Counted from the first letter of the stretch, positions 46,000 through 56,327 are shown. The stretch: DNA of 64,000 bases from an uncultured Pseudoteredinibacter sp. (GCF_947502065.1 NZ_CANMYE010000001.1:992001-1056000), one strand, 5' to 3'. The notes: generated from the sequence alone by a model not told the origin. A program made the numbers and translations.

Positions 46000-46566
46000 T
46001 ATATTAATCACCTCATACTTGTTCTTAAATGCCGCGCTTTATAGTCGCAGCCGTCGTTCCGAGAGAGAAGGGGGGGCTCCTGTTTTAATAATGAATTGCT
46101 GTATTGATTTAGTGGGCTGCTACCAGCGAACTCCTCATTGCTCAAGATTTTGAAAGTTCTATATGTTGACGGGCGCGCCCGTTGCATATGACTTAGGAAA
46201 GGCCTAAAGCCTAATTCAGCCTGTGGCTGGACAGTTAGTAAAACAAAAAGCAGCGTGACTGCAAACGGTTAATTTCTTATATAACGACAACTCAACCTAA
46301 TTTTTGGCTATAGGGAATTGAGTGCCTAGAGTGATTTTAGGTTGATTTCGACGAAAATGGGTGATTTTAGCCGGTATTCCTCACGGTTTGAATGAAATGC
46401 CTGTTGTGACACGGTGTTACCTATAGCTGCCCTGTGTCAGATAGTGACAGTAGTGGAAGTTTTTGTATTTAGATCGCTGTCCGCTCACATGGTATTTGCT
46501 CGCTAATCACGGGATAATAGGCGGCTTGGCTTCCAGACGGGGCCTCTGATGTTAAAAGGTATAGAA
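46000..46566. other. Divergent intergenic region between rmf and rlmKL
   Basis: About 560 non-coding bases. It contains the palindrome ACGGGCGCGCCCGT (46169-46182), flanked by ATATG and CATAT that extend the symmetry imperfectly, and a small AGGC/GCCT hairpin near 46200. Promoters for both divergent genes must lie here. I see no RNA gene or small ORF that I can support. Confidence 0.45.
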
Positions 46567-48891
46567 GTGACAGAAAAACAGCCATGGCGCGAACGCCAAA
46601 ACAATGGTGCTACTAATAAACGCAGCCCCAAGCCATCATTAAGCGAGCAGTTCGCTTTCTTTGCTACCTGTGCCAAGGGGCTTGAGGAGCTTTTGCAGGC
46701 GGAGATCGAGAATCTAGGTGCTGGGCCTGCACGGCAGACAGTCGCTGGTGTGTATTTCGGTGAGTTAGTCGATCGAGAGAGTTTGGAGAAGGCTTATAAA
46801 GTTTGTCTATGGTCACGTCTTGCCAATAAGATTTTATTACCGCTTGCAAGCTTGAATGCCTCTTCCGCCGAAGCTATGTACCGCGATGCTATTGAAATTC
46901 CTTGGGAGGAGTACTTAGCTCCAAACGGTAGTCTGCTGGTTGATTTCGTAGGTACTGATCGCGTTATTAAAAATAGCCAGTTTGGTGCCCTTAAAATCAA
47001 AGATGCGGTTGTCGATCGTCTGCGCGAAATCTTTGGGTCACGCCCGTCGGTTAGTAAACAGTACCCTGATTTGCGGATAAATGCGCGATTGCACCGTGGG
47101 AAAATTGCTTTGAGCCTAGATATGTCTGGTGAGAGCTTGCACCGTCGGGGTTATCGTACGCAACAAGGCTTGGCTCCTTTAAAAGAGAATCTGGCCGCTG
47201 CGATTTTGATGCGAGCTGCATGGCCTAAGATGCTCGAAGAAGCCAGACAGAGCGATAATGTTCAGAGTTTGGCTTTAGTCGATCCAATGTGTGGCTCTGG
47301 TACCATTCTTATAGAAGCGGCTTTGATGGCGGCTGATATTGCCCCAGGTATCTCTAGGTCGGCTTTTGGTTTTGAAAGTTGGCGCAATCATCAAAATGAT
47401 GTTTGGCTGGAAATTCGCGAGGATGCTTTAAAAAGGCGTCAGCAGGGGCTGGTTAAAGACATGCCGAAAATAATCGGTTTTGATCAAGACAGTAATGTTC
47501 TACGGGCTGCTAAATCGAATGCGCAAAGAGCAAAACTGGATCGTTATGTCAGTTTTTCCACCCAAAGTGTGTCAGCATTAAATGACTTGCAGCTGCAAGG
47601 TATTGAAAAGGGGTTGCTGTTGAGTAATCCCCCTTACGGTGAGCGCCTAGGGGAAGTAGAGCAGCTAGGGGAGCTGTATCGAAGTTTGGGCGATAAGCTT
47701 AAATCTTGTTGCGAGGGCTGGACCTGTGGAATCTTTACTGGAAACCCAGAGCTCGGTAAAACAATGGGTATTCGTGCCCATAAGCGTTACAAACTTTTTA
47801 ATGGCACCTTAGCCAGTGAATTGTTGCTTATTAATGTCGAGCAGAGCCAGTATGTTAACGCCCCTCCTAAGGAAATTTTGGCCCAAAAGGTAGAGCTTCA
47901 AGATGGGGTGTTTTACAAACCTCAGGCAGAATCGCAACTTAGTGAAGGCGCAGTAATGGTGCTGAATCGTTTGCGAAAAAATCTCAAAGGTTTGCGAAAG
48001 TGGGCCAAAAATAGTCAGCTTGATTGCTTCAGAGTTTACGATGCTGATATTCCCGAATATTCGGCTGCCATCGATATTTACGGTGATCATTGGCATGTTC
48101 AAGAGTATCAGGCACCGCGTACCATCGATGAAAAGAAAGCCCAGCAGCGCTTCCAGGAAATTGTTGATGCCTTGGTCAGTGGCTTTGAGCTTAGAGATGA
48201 TCAGCTATTTGTAAAACAGCGTCGCCGTCAAAGCGGTAAAAAACAATATGAAGCTCAGCGTGAGCGAGATGTAGAGCAGCGCGCTAAACTAATCGTAAAA
48301 GAAGGTGGCGCCAAGCTAGCTGTTAATCTGTGGGATTACCTAGATAGTGGGTTGTTTTTAGATCACCGTCTGGTGCGCCAAAAGATAGCGGAACTTGCTG
48401 TAGGAAAGCGATTACTGAATCTATTTTGCTATACGGCAACAGCCACTGTTCAGGCTGCAGTGGCTGGAGCTAGTTCCTCGTTAAGTGTTGATATGTCGCG
48501 TACTTACATTGATTGGGCAGCTGAAAATTTCGAGTTGAATAATATTTCCACTAAACGCCATGAGTTGGTGCAGGAAGACTGTTTTACTTACTTGAATCAA
48601 TGCCGAGAAGCTTTTGATGTCATTATGCTAGACCCGCCCAGCTTTTCTAATTCTAAGCGCATGAGCAAGGTCTTAGATATACAGCAAGATCACGTTGCAC
48701 TCGTTAAACGCTGCATGGATCTATTAAAGCCTGGAGGTGTATTGGTTTTTTCTAATAACCTACGCAGCTTTAAGTTGGATTATGAGGCTTTAGAAAAATA
48801 CCAAATCAAAGATTATTCAGCAGCATCTATCGATAAGGATTTTCAACGTAATCCTAAGATCCATCAATGCTGGTTGATCGAAGCGAAATAA
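46567..48891 (+). CDS. rlmL: Bifunctional 23S rRNA methyltransferase RlmKL
   Basis: Fused enzyme methylating 23S rRNA at G2445 (m2G, RlmL half) and G2069 (m7G, RlmK half), using SAM. The GTG at 46567 is favoured because AAAGG lies 7 bases upstream; the ATG at 46549 adds six residues. After a basic N-terminal tail, a THUMP domain covers about 40-155. The RlmL half has DPMCGSGTI near 239 and the catalytic SNPPYGERL near 351. The RlmK half, from about 560, has [11 protein letters not shown] and LDPPSFSNS near 688. At about 774 residues it is longer than the E. coli protein (702), mainly at the N-terminus and in the linker. uvrB follows after 22 bases. Confidence 0.95.
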   Translation: MTEKQPWRERQNNGATNKRSPKPSLSEQFAFFATCAKGLEELLQAEIENLGAGPARQTVAGVYFGELVDRESLEKAYKVCLWSRLANKILLPLASLNASSAEAMYRDAIEIPWEEYLAPNGSLLVDFVGTDRVIKNSQFGALKIKDAVVDRLREIFGSRPSVSKQYPDLRINARLHRGKIALSLDMSGESLHRRGYRTQQGLAPLKENLAAAILMRAAWPKMLEEARQSDNVQSLALVDPMCGSGTILIEAALMAADIAPGISRSAFGFESWRNHQNDVWLEIREDALKRRQQGLVKDMPKIIGFDQDSNVLRAAKSNAQRAKLDRYVSFSTQSVSALNDLQLQGIEKGLLLSNPPYGERLGEVEQLGELYRSLGDKLKSCCEGWTCGIFTGNPELGKTMGIRAHKRYKLFNGTLASELLLINVEQSQYVNAPPKEILAQKVELQDGVFYKPQAESQLSEGAVMVLNRLRKNLKGLRKWAKNSQLDCFRVYDADIPEYSAAIDIYGDHWHVQEYQAPRTIDEKKAQQRFQEIVDALVSGFELRDDQLFVKQRRRQSGKKQYEAQRERDVEQRAKLIVKEGGAKLAVNLWDYLDSGLFLDHRLVRQKIAELAVGKRLLNLFCYTATATVQAAVAGASSSLSVDMSRTYIDWAAENFELNNISTKRHELVQEDCFTYLNQCREAFDVIMLDPPSFSNSKRMSKVLDIQQDHVALVKRCMDLLKPGGVLVFSNNLRSFKLDYEALEKYQIKDYSAASIDKDFQRNPKIHQCWLIEAK

Positions 48892-48913
48892 AAATAGAAG
48901 TCCTAGAAAACTC

Positions 48914-50905
48914 ATGGCAAAAGAATTTCAAATTGAATCCAATTATCAACCCGCAGGCGATCAGCCAACAGCTATTGCCGGCTTGGTGCAAGGTGTCGAA
49001 GATGGCTTATCCCATCAGACGCTGTTGGGAGTAACGGGCTCTGGTAAAACCTTTACTGTCGCGAATGTGATTGCCCAGCTCGGCAAGCCAACAATGATAA
49101 TGGCACACAACAAAACATTGGCGGCTCAGTTGTATGGTGAGTTAAAGGAGTTCTTTCCGAATAATGCCGTAGAGTACTTTGTATCTTATTATGATTATTA
49201 TCAGCCAGAAGCCTATGTGCCGTCTTCTGATACTTTTATTGAAAAAGATGCATCGGTAAACGAACACATTGAGCAAATGCGCTTATCTGCGACTAAGGCT
49301 CTGATGGAGCGACGTGACGCCATTATTGTAGCAACGGTATCAGCGATCTATGGTTTGGGTGATCCAGATGCTTACTTAAAAATGGTTTTGCATTTAACCC
49401 GTGGCGATGAAATCGATCAGCGAGAAGTTCTGCGTAAACTTGCTGAGTTGCAGTACACCCGCAACGATGCCGACTTTAGGCGTGCTACCTATCGTGTGCG
49501 CGGTGATGTTATCGATATTTATCCAGCGGATTCCGACCGCGAAGCCTTGCGGGTTGAGTTATTTGACTCGGAAGTAGAGCAACTTTCTTTGTTTGACCCC
49601 TTAACCGGTGAGATTCTGTCTAAAGTGCCGCGTTTTACCGTGTACCCAAAGTCACATTATGTGACGCCACGGCAGCGGATTTTAGATGCTATTGAGCTAA
49701 TTAAGGCTGAGGCGCAGGAGCGTCTTACTCAGCTGCGCGATAATAATAAACTCGTTGAAGCGCAGCGTTTGGAACAGCGAGTGAAATATGATGTTGAAAT
49801 GATGCAGGAGCTTGGCTACTGCACCGGCATTGAAAATTATTCTCGTTATTTATCCGGTCGGCCACCCGGAGATCCGCCGCCAACACTATTCGATTACTTG
49901 CCCGACGATGCTTTGTTGGTAATTGATGAATCCCACGTTACCGTGCCGCAAATTGGCGCCATGTATAAAGGTGACCGTTCTCGAAAAGAGACGCTGGTGG
50001 AATACGGTTTTCGATTACCTTCGGCATTAGATAATCGCCCTATGCGTTTTGAAGAGTGGGAGCATGCTTCACCTCAAGCTATATTTGTTTCAGCAACACC
50101 CGGTAAATACGAACAAGAATACGCGGGCCAGGTTGTGGAGCAGGTGGTGCGGCCGACAGGCTTGTTGGACCCGATCTTGGAGGTTCGTCCAGCACTGAAT
50201 CAAGTCGATGATGTGCTTGGTGAAATTAAACGGGTAACCGAAGGCAATGAACGGGTTCTAATTACCACGCTGACAAAGCGTATGGCTGAGGACTTAACAG
50301 AATACTTAGAAGAACATGATGTGCGTGTGCGATATTTGCACTCTGATATTGATACAGTAGAACGAGTAGAAATTATTCGCGATTTAAGGCTCGGTGAATT
50401 TGATGTGCTAGTAGGTATTAATCTGTTACGAGAAGGCCTGGATATGCCAGAGGTTTCTTTGGTGGCCATTTTAGATGCTGATAAGGAGGGCTTTTTGCGT
50501 TCTGATCGTTCACTGATTCAGACCATTGGGCGGGCAGCACGAAATGTAAATGGTAGGGCTATTTTGTATGCAGATCGTATAACCGGCTCAATGCAACGGG
50601 CTATGGAAGAAACAGAGCGTCGCCGAGAAAAGCAGATTGCTCATAATGAAAAGCATGGCATTAAGCCACAAGGCATCGTTAAAAATATCTCCGATATTAT
50701 GGAAGGTGCTCATATTCCAGGGCGTGCCAAAAAACGCGATAAGGTTGCCGAAAAGGGTGGCGGCTATCAGCTAGAAAAAGGCCAGGATCCGTGGCAGCTC
50801 ATTAAGACCTTAGAGGATAAGATGATGCAACATGCCAAAGATCTGGAATTTGAGGATGCTGCTAGAGTTAGGGACGAGATTCAAAAGCTAAAAGCTCAGC
50901 TATAA
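48914..50905 (+). CDS. uvrB: Excinuclease ABC subunit B
   Basis: DNA damage-verifying helicase-like subunit of nucleotide excision repair. It has 663 residues, the standard length. Walker A is GVTGSGKT at 39-46. The beta-hairpin that inserts between DNA strands is in [20 protein letters not shown] near 93-112. Helicase motifs include [15 protein letters not shown] and [10 protein letters not shown]. The C-terminal UVR coiled-coil that binds UvrC (about 628-660) contains [20 protein letters not shown]. It is closely spaced after rlmKL and may share its transcript. No LexA box was identified. Confidence 0.98.
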   Translation: MAKEFQIESNYQPAGDQPTAIAGLVQGVEDGLSHQTLLGVTGSGKTFTVANVIAQLGKPTMIMAHNKTLAAQLYGELKEFFPNNAVEYFVSYYDYYQPEAYVPSSDTFIEKDASVNEHIEQMRLSATKALMERRDAIIVATVSAIYGLGDPDAYLKMVLHLTRGDEIDQREVLRKLAELQYTRNDADFRRATYRVRGDVIDIYPADSDREALRVELFDSEVEQLSLFDPLTGEILSKVPRFTVYPKSHYVTPRQRILDAIELIKAEAQERLTQLRDNNKLVEAQRLEQRVKYDVEMMQELGYCTGIENYSRYLSGRPPGDPPPTLFDYLPDDALLVIDESHVTVPQIGAMYKGDRSRKETLVEYGFRLPSALDNRPMRFEEWEHASPQAIFVSATPGKYEQEYAGQVVEQVVRPTGLLDPILEVRPALNQVDDVLGEIKRVTEGNERVLITTLTKRMAEDLTEYLEEHDVRVRYLHSDIDTVERVEIIRDLRLGEFDVLVGINLLREGLDMPEVSLVAILDADKEGFLRSDRSLIQTIGRAARNVNGRAILYADRITGSMQRAMEETERRREKQIAHNEKHGIKPQGIVKNISDIMEGAHIPGRAKKRDKVAEKGGGYQLEKGQDPWQLIKTLEDKMMQHAKDLEFEDAARVRDEIQKLKAQL

Positions 50906-50947
50906 AAACCTAGCCTTTCATATTTAAGCTACAAAATTCGAGCAAAG

Positions 50948-50976
50948 GTGACTTTGCCTCTAAACTCGACTAAAAT
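50948..50976 (+). promoter_or_regulatory. Predicted sigma-70 promoter of the thiamine operon
   Basis: GTGACT (50948-50953) and TAAAAT (50971-50976) are spaced by 17 bases. Transcription would start near 50983, directly before the TPP aptamer. Confidence 0.55.
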
Positions 50977-50992
50977 GCTCGGGCTTTTTAGC

Positions 50993-51090
50993 GTCCTAAG
51001 GGGTGGCTTGATTATTAGCCTGAGATGACGACATTGTTCGGCGAACCCTTTGAACCTGATCCGGATGATGCCGGCGTAGGAATAGGAAGG
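50993..51090 (+). ncRNA. TPP riboswitch (THI element)
   Basis: The aptamer has all the conserved blocks in order: GGGGTGGC (51000 onward), CTGAGATGACG, ACCCTTTGAACCTGATCCGG and ATGATGCCGGCGTAGGAA. The CCGG/CCGG arm and the pyrimidine-sensing GCTGAGA-like loop identify thiamine pyrophosphate as ligand. It lies about 150 bases upstream of the TonB receptor gene, so the receptor and genes behind it should be repressed by TPP. Confidence 0.96.
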
Positions 51091-51098
51091 ATCGCCAA

Positions 51099-51236
51099 CT
51101 AGCTATAAGAACTCCTAGCTCATAGGCCATAATAGTTGAGACTGCGAGTGTCGATTCTTATAGCTAGCGCAAAACCATCGTATTACCCCGCAGCAAACCG
51201 GGTCTCCCTGTTTAACCGTTCAACGGCATTGGAGAC
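51099..51236 (+). promoter_or_regulatory. Riboswitch expression platform with SD-sequestering hairpin
   Basis: Directly after the aptamer, 13-bp perfect arms CTAGCTATAAGAA (51099-51111) and its complement (51155-51167) can form a long stem. Further on, GTCTCC (51202-51207) is complementary to GGAGAC (51231-51236), which contains the ribosome binding site of the receptor gene; inner arms CCGT/ACGG strengthen that stem. There is no T-run after either stem, so control is probably at translation initiation. How TPP binding shifts the pairing cannot be read by eye. Confidence 0.6.
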
Positions 51237-51241
51237 TTGTT

Positions 51242-53314
51242 ATGGGCCTAGCCCCAAAAACCCTACTTAAACCTATCGTCCTAGCTGGCTTACTTGCCAA
51301 CAGCGGCTTTTTGTATGCTGATGTAGCGAAAAAAGAAGCCATGGAAGAAGTGTTAGTTACAGCTGATTTTCGCGACACTAGCTTGAATGAATTAGCCGCT
51401 AGCGTGCAAGTGATTGGCGAGACGCAGATTGAGCAACAAGAGGCTCGTCATATCGAAGCTTTGCTCAATTTGATTCCCAATGTGAATTATTCTTCGGGCG
51501 CTTCCCGTGGTCGTTTTTTCCAAATTCGCGGCATCGGTGAGCGATCGCAGTTTGTTGAGCCTGTGAATCCATCTGTGGGTTTGCTCGTAGACCGTATTGA
51601 TATGAGTGGTATTGGCGCAGCAGCGACCTTACTGGATACTCAGCAAGTGGAAGTATTGCGGGGCCCTCAAGGTACTTTATACGGTGCCAACGCTTTAGCC
51701 GGATTGATCAATGTAAAAACTAATGAACCTAGTGATGATTTCACGGGAAGGCTCAAGGCCAGTGTGGCCGAATTTGATAGTCGTCAGCTTTCAGCGGTGC
51801 TGTCTGGCCCATTGAGTGAAACCGTAGCTTATCGCATAGCCGCTCAGACAGAGCAGAGTGATGGCTATATGGAGAATCGTCACTTAGGACGTGACGATAC
51901 CGCCGATATTGATGAAAAAACCGTTCGCGCAAAATTGCGTATCGAGCCAAATGAAGAGCTACGTTTGGATCTAACGGCCTTAGTGGTTGATGTGGACAAT
52001 GGCTACGATCATTTTACACTTGATAATAGCTTTAATACATTATCTGACGAACCGGGCCATGATCGGCAAGAGAGCCAGGCCGTAGCCGCACAGTTAAATT
52101 GGCAGTTTTCTTCTTCGGCTATTTTGGATGCGACACTAAGCGTAGCGAATTCTGATATGGAATATGGCTATGATGAGGACTGGACTTTTGAGGGTATTCA
52201 CCCAGATGGCTATTCCTCAAAAGACAATTATATTCGTGAGCGTGACAATAAAACCGCTGATGTTCGATTGATGTCTTCTGAGCAAGGTCGTATTTTTAAT
52301 GGCTCAACAGATTGGTTGTTGGGCTTGTATGCTTTTGATCAAGACGAAAGCCTACGCCGTGAATACACTTATTTAGCCCATGACTTTCTCAGTGATTTTT
52401 CCACTGAACGTACGGCTATGTACACCCAATTGGATAGTGACTTAAACGATGCCTTGGTGTTGAGCGCTGGTGCCCGATTTGAAAAGCACCGCAATAACTA
52501 CAGTGATAGCAATCAAGTTAGCGGCAGCTCTGATGAAAATTTATGGGGCGCCAAGCTTTCTTTGAGTTATCAGACTTCAGATTACAGTAGCGCTTATGCT
52601 TTGCTATCACGTGGCTATAAATCTGGTGGTTTTAACACTGATGGTACATTGCCTGCCGAATTTCGCAGCTTCGATACTGAGGTGCTGTGGAACTATGAGT
52701 TGGGTTATAAATTAAGTGGTGAAAAGCATAATGTGCAAGTGGCTTTCTTCTATCAAGACAGAGAAGATGTGCAGATTAAAAGTTCTAATGCTGTGCCTCG
52801 TGCGGATGGTAGTACGGAATTTGTCGACTTTATTGATAATTCGGCCAATGGCGAAAGCTATGGTCTGGAACTGAGCAGTCAATGGCAAATTAATGAAGCC
52901 TTGGATGCTTTTGCTAATATTGGCTTGCTGGAAACTGAGTTAAACGACAGCTCTTTAAGTCGTAATGGTGGTGAAGTTGCTCACGCTCCTAGCTATCAAG
53001 CGGCATTTGGTTTGAACGTAAACTTAGGACGTGGTTGGTACACCAGTGCCGATATTCAGGCTAAAGATGAGTTTTACTTTTCAGATAGCCATAATGCAAG
53101 CTCTGAGGCCTTTGTTTTATTTAACGCTAAAATCGCCTACCGCCAAGCTGACTGGGAGTTAAGCTTATGGGGTAAGAACTTATCCGATGAAGAGATTCGC
53201 AGTCGTGGCTTTGGCGGTTTTGGTAATGACCCACGCAATGGCTATGCAACATCAGAATACTTTCAGTTTGCTGCACCGCGTCAGATTGGTGTAAGCGGTG
53301 AATATCGTTTTTAA
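51242..53314 (+). CDS. TonB-dependent receptor, probably for thiamine or its precursors
   Basis: Outer-membrane receptor of 690 residues. A signal peptide (hydrophobic core about 10-25, cut after LYA) is followed by a TonB box-like EEVLVTADF near 36-44. The plug has QQVEVLRGPQGTLYGANALA near 136-155, and the barrel ends in an aromatic C-terminus (EYRF). It is the first gene behind a TPP riboswitch and is followed by a thiamine-binding protein, a PnuC-type transporter and a kinase, so thiamine or a pyrimidine/thiazole precursor is the likely cargo. Riboswitch-linked receptors of this kind are known as OMR1-type; the ligand assignment is by context. Confidence 0.9.
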   Translation: MGLAPKTLLKPIVLAGLLANSGFLYADVAKKEAMEEVLVTADFRDTSLNELAASVQVIGETQIEQQEARHIEALLNLIPNVNYSSGASRGRFFQIRGIGERSQFVEPVNPSVGLLVDRIDMSGIGAAATLLDTQQVEVLRGPQGTLYGANALAGLINVKTNEPSDDFTGRLKASVAEFDSRQLSAVLSGPLSETVAYRIAAQTEQSDGYMENRHLGRDDTADIDEKTVRAKLRIEPNEELRLDLTALVVDVDNGYDHFTLDNSFNTLSDEPGHDRQESQAVAAQLNWQFSSSAILDATLSVANSDMEYGYDEDWTFEGIHPDGYSSKDNYIRERDNKTADVRLMSSEQGRIFNGSTDWLLGLYAFDQDESLRREYTYLAHDFLSDFSTERTAMYTQLDSDLNDALVLSAGARFEKHRNNYSDSNQVSGSSDENLWGAKLSLSYQTSDYSSAYALLSRGYKSGGFNTDGTLPAEFRSFDTEVLWNYELGYKLSGEKHNVQVAFFYQDREDVQIKSSNAVPRADGSTEFVDFIDNSANGESYGLELSSQWQINEALDAFANIGLLETELNDSSLSRNGGEVAHAPSYQAAFGLNVNLGRGWYTSADIQAKDEFYFSDSHNASSEAFVLFNAKIAYRQADWELSLWGKNLSDEEIRSRGFGGFGNDPRNGYATSEYFQFAAPRQIGVSGEYRF

Positions 53315-53404
53315 TATTTGGTTTACGGTAAACAGCGCGCAGCCGGTTTGCCGCTACATCCATAATCGCGCCGGCTCCGTGTGAGCTGGCTTTAGGAACT
53401 CAAT

Positions 53405-53680
53405 ATGAAGTTAACTGTTGATATTAGTCTTTACCCTCTGAAAGATCAGTATGTGCCGCCAATTAAGGATGTTATTGCAGGCTTTAATTCTCATGCGGGT
53501 GTTACCGTAGAGACAGGGCCAACGGCAACATTACTTACGGGTGATTTCGATAATGTCATGCATGCTGTTCAAAGTGAGATGAAGCGTTCCTTTGAACAAT
53601 ATGGCCAGCTCGTCTTTGTTGCCCGTTTTATCGCAAGAGATGTAAATGAGCCTTGGGACAGTCGCCAGTTTGGCGGTTAG
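53405..53680 (+). CDS. YkoF/MTH1187-type thiamine-binding protein
   Basis: A 91-residue soluble protein starting MKLTVDISLYPLKDQYVPPI, the typical opening of the family, followed by VIAGFNSHAGVTVETGPTAT and VMHAVQSEMKRSFEQYGQ. The fold is ferredoxin-like and family members bind thiamine or hydroxymethylpyrimidine. There is no signal peptide, so it should be cytoplasmic. AGGA lies about 8 bases upstream of the ATG. Its place between the outer-membrane receptor and the inner-membrane transporter supports a role in thiamine salvage, perhaps as a cytoplasmic acceptor or sensor. Confidence 0.87.
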   Translation: MKLTVDISLYPLKDQYVPPIKDVIAGFNSHAGVTVETGPTATLLTGDFDNVMHAVQSEMKRSFEQYGQLVFVARFIARDVNEPWDSRQFGG

Positions 53681-53734
53681 TTAGCTAGAACCATTCGCAC
53701 AAAGCTGGCCATTTACTGGCAGAGGTAGTGAGTT

Positions 53735-54364
53735 ATGTCACAAGTGATTAATAGCTTTTTTTCCCAGATGCAGGCTATGGCGATTTGGGAGTTAATCGCG
53801 GTTGCCTGTGCTTTATTGTATCTCGGCTTAGCTATGATGGAAAAGATTAGCTGTTGGTATTTTGCCTTTGTCAGTACGGCGATTTATACAGTTATCTTTT
53901 GGAATGTTAGCCTTGTTATGGAATCGGCGCTGCAAATATATTATTTGCTAATGGCGGTGTTTGGCTGGTGGCAGTGGCGCCAATTATCTCATCAAGAAAA
54001 GCCACTGCGTATTCACTGTTGGTCTTGGCGGCGTCATACCTTGGCTATTACATTGGTGCTGGCGTTGACGGTAATTAGTGGCTCCTTGCTAGAGAACTAT
54101 AGTCAGGCGGCAATGCCATTTTTAGATTCCTTTACCACCTGGGGTGCTGTGGTAACTACTTATATGGTTGCTCGAAAAGTTTTAGAGAACTGGATCTATT
54201 GGTTGCTCATTGATGGCATTTCAATTTATTTGTATCTTGATCGAGGTCTAATTTTTACAGCTGCTCTTTTTGTACTCTATGAAATCATGGTTATTTTTGG
54301 CTTCTTTAAATGGCGGCAACTGATGGCTAGGCAAACCAATCATGAAAACCAGCAGGCTGCCTAA
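53735..54364 (+). CDS. pnuT: PnuC-family transporter, probable thiamine transporter PnuT
   Basis: Inner-membrane facilitator of 209 residues with about seven hydrophobic segments. Family features are the KISCWYFAFVSTAIYTVIFW stretch near 33-53, YYLLMAVFGWWQWR near 69-82 and NWIYWLLIDGISIYLYLDRG near 153-172, the aromatic-rich substrate path. PnuC proteins carry nicotinamide riboside, but those under TPP riboswitch control (PnuT) carry thiamine, which fits here. Uptake by this family is usually trapped by phosphorylation, and the following gene is a kinase. Its stop codon abuts the next ATG (TAAATG). Confidence 0.88.
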   Translation: MSQVINSFFSQMQAMAIWELIAVACALLYLGLAMMEKISCWYFAFVSTAIYTVIFWNVSLVMESALQIYYLLMAVFGWWQWRQLSHQEKPLRIHCWSWRRHTLAITLVLALTVISGSLLENYSQAAMPFLDSFTTWGAVVTTYMVARKVLENWIYWLLIDGISIYLYLDRGLIFTAALFVLYEIMVIFGFFKWRQLMARQTNHENQQAA

Positions 54365-55321
54365 ATGGTGAGCGAAAGTATTTTTAAACAATCCGTTACT
54401 GGCGAAGTACTTTCAAAATCGCAGAGTGTGGCTTTAAGCTCAAACTTACCAGAGCCTTGGCGCTCGATGGATTTTAAAATCTCTCCGTTGGTCAGTGAGA
54501 GTAATAGCAACTTCTTATTACAAACTTTGCCCAAGGGGCGTGAACTCTCAGCTGTTTCACTTGTATTGCGAGTACCCAATAGGGATGAAAAAACCTTAGG
54601 TGCAGATCAGGCCTTAGAATTTAAATTTTATCGTTGGGCGGCAAAGCAGGACTTATCACCTGAAATTTTGTGGGCCAATAAAGAGAGTGGGGTGCTACTC
54701 ACAAGATATTTCCGTGATGAGCAAAATTCTGAGAGTAGTCATGTTTTGGTTGAGGCTATCGCTCAAAGCCTGTCGAAGCTACACAGAACAGAGCCAAAAT
54801 CACTTGGCTTTGATGTCAAAGCCCGTTGCATTATAGAGCATATCGATTTCTATCGAGCACAGCTGGGAAACTCCGCCGCGACTTATTGTGCGGCACATGA
54901 TCTTTCAGAAGTGGAAAAAATTTATGAGGATGTGGCGCTTGCTTGGTTAAAACTTGAGCTAAACATAGGCCTTTGCCATTGTGACTTGCACCGCGACAAT
55001 ATACTTCTTAAACATGGCCGTAGTTATTTCGTTGATTGGGAATATGCTGCGCTATCACCGCCGATTCTTGATGTTGCCAGCTTACAGCAAAGCTACCAGT
55101 GGAGCCCTGGTGTTTTCGAGCACTTTTTAGCTTTGTATACTAGCCAGGCAAACTCAGCGGCGGTGGGCAATTCCCAGGCTATTAAACAGCAGCTGCCTTT
55201 GGCTCGCTTCTTATTAGCCCTGCAGTCGCTGTACTGGGCTTTATTGCACTATGGTCCAGAGCATGTCTCGGTTGATTATAGTCGAGCGCTAAAGCATGAA
55301 ATTCGCCTATTAAAGTGCTGA
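54365..55321 (+). CDS. Aminoglycoside phosphotransferase-fold kinase, probable thiamine kinase
   Basis: A 318-residue cytoplasmic kinase of the APH/choline kinase fold. The catalytic loop LCHCDLHRDNILL near 204-216 contains the Asp base and metal-binding Asn, and FVDWEYAALSPPILDVA near 223-239 holds the metal-binding Asp of the DFG-equivalent. The N-terminal lobe is divergent. It starts on the base after the pnuT stop, so it belongs to the thiamine operon. It resembles ThiK (thiamine to thiamine phosphate) in fold and context, and would trap the imported vitamin. A different small-molecule substrate is not excluded. Confidence 0.8.
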   Translation: MVSESIFKQSVTGEVLSKSQSVALSSNLPEPWRSMDFKISPLVSESNSNFLLQTLPKGRELSAVSLVLRVPNRDEKTLGADQALEFKFYRWAAKQDLSPEILWANKESGVLLTRYFRDEQNSESSHVLVEAIAQSLSKLHRTEPKSLGFDVKARCIIEHIDFYRAQLGNSAATYCAAHDLSEVEKIYEDVALAWLKLELNIGLCHCDLHRDNILLKHGRSYFVDWEYAALSPPILDVASLQQSYQWSPGVFEHFLALYTSQANSAAVGNSQAIKQQLPLARFLLALQSLYWALLHYGPEHVSVDYSRALKHEIRLLKC

Positions 55322-55610
55322 GAGGCGCTAGCCCAAAGGCCTTTATTCTCTGATTCTTCTTAGCACTGAGAAAGTAGCTACTTACGTTGAGGTAGCAGAA
55401 CTTTAGCTGGGCTTTGACTGGACAAAATGACAGTTTCAGCCCAAAGTTGTGAGAACTCTGTGATAGTTCATTTGTATCATTATCATCATACTGTAGTGCG
55501 CTTTGCCTGCTTAATATGTGATCGAGTAAGCACAGCGCTGTAAAGGTTCTTTAGGCGATTCAGGGGAAGAAGGGGCGCCTAGAGGGAAATTGGAAGAAAA
55601 GGTCGTTTTG
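55322..55610. other. Intergenic region before the two-component system
   Basis: About 290 non-coding bases. It contains the palindrome AAGTAGCTACTT (55372-55383) and an AT-rich stretch near 55468-55494 that, read on the minus strand, approximates repeated GATAAT hexamers like a Fur box. Both are only candidates. The promoter of the response regulator gene must lie here. Confidence 0.35.
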
Positions 55611-56327
55611 ATGGAAAACAAGAAGATTCTCATTGTCGAAGATCAGCAAGATATTGCTGATTTGGTGCGCTTACATCTAGGGGATTTGGGCGCGGAGGTT
55701 ACTCATGCCGCTGATGGTCATGAAGGCATGCGCATGGCCTGTGCCATGGAATGGGATCTGATGATCCTTGATATTCAACTGCCAGGGCCATCAGGTTTAG
55801 AAATTTGTCGCGCTGTTAGGCGTAACGAAGCATTTGTTCCCATCTTGTTGTTGACCTCTCGCTCCAGTGAGCTGGATCGAGTTTTGGGTTTGGATATTGG
55901 CGCGGATGATTACATTACCAAACCCTTCAGTGTGATGGAGTTGATTGCTCGTATCAAGGCAGTATTTCGCAGGGTCGAAGCTTTAGAGCCTAAGGTGCAG
56001 CAAGAGGTAGAGAGCATCGACCTTGGTCGCCTTAGCATAAACGATGAGTTACATCAGGTGCGCCTAGGCGATGAGTTGATTGAATTAACCGCAAGGGAAT
56101 TTGATCTTCTACGTCACTTTGCAGTGCAGCCTGGTAGAGTTTTTCGCCGTTCAGAATTACTGGATAGCGTTTGGGGCTATGGTCACGATGGCTATGAGCA
56201 TACGGTAAACTCCCACATCAATCGATTGAGAGCGAAAATAGAGAAAGACCCTAACAATCCAGAAATTATAGTAACGGTTTGGGGGGTTGGTTATAAATTG
56301 GACTCCCAGGCGCTACAAGAATCCTAA
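55611..56327 (+). CDS. OmpR-family response regulator
   Basis: A DNA-binding response regulator of 238 residues from the ATG at 55611 (MENKKILIVEDQQD), with AAGG 9 bases upstream; a TTG at 55590 is less likely. The receiver domain has Glu10/Asp11, phospho-acceptor Asp54 in MILDIQLPG, and Lys in ADDYITKPFS. The winged-helix domain (about 140-235) contains LTAREFDLLRHFAVQPGRVF, HTVNSHINRLRAKIE and TVWGVGYKL. The cognate kinase follows after 72 bases. The regulon is unknown. Confidence 0.95.
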   Translation: MENKKILIVEDQQDIADLVRLHLGDLGAEVTHAADGHEGMRMACAMEWDLMILDIQLPGPSGLEICRAVRRNEAFVPILLLTSRSSELDRVLGLDIGADDYITKPFSVMELIARIKAVFRRVEALEPKVQQEVESIDLGRLSINDELHQVRLGDELIELTAREFDLLRHFAVQPGRVFRRSELLDSVWGYGHDGYEHTVNSHINRLRAKIEKDPNNPEIIVTVWGVGYKLDSQALQES

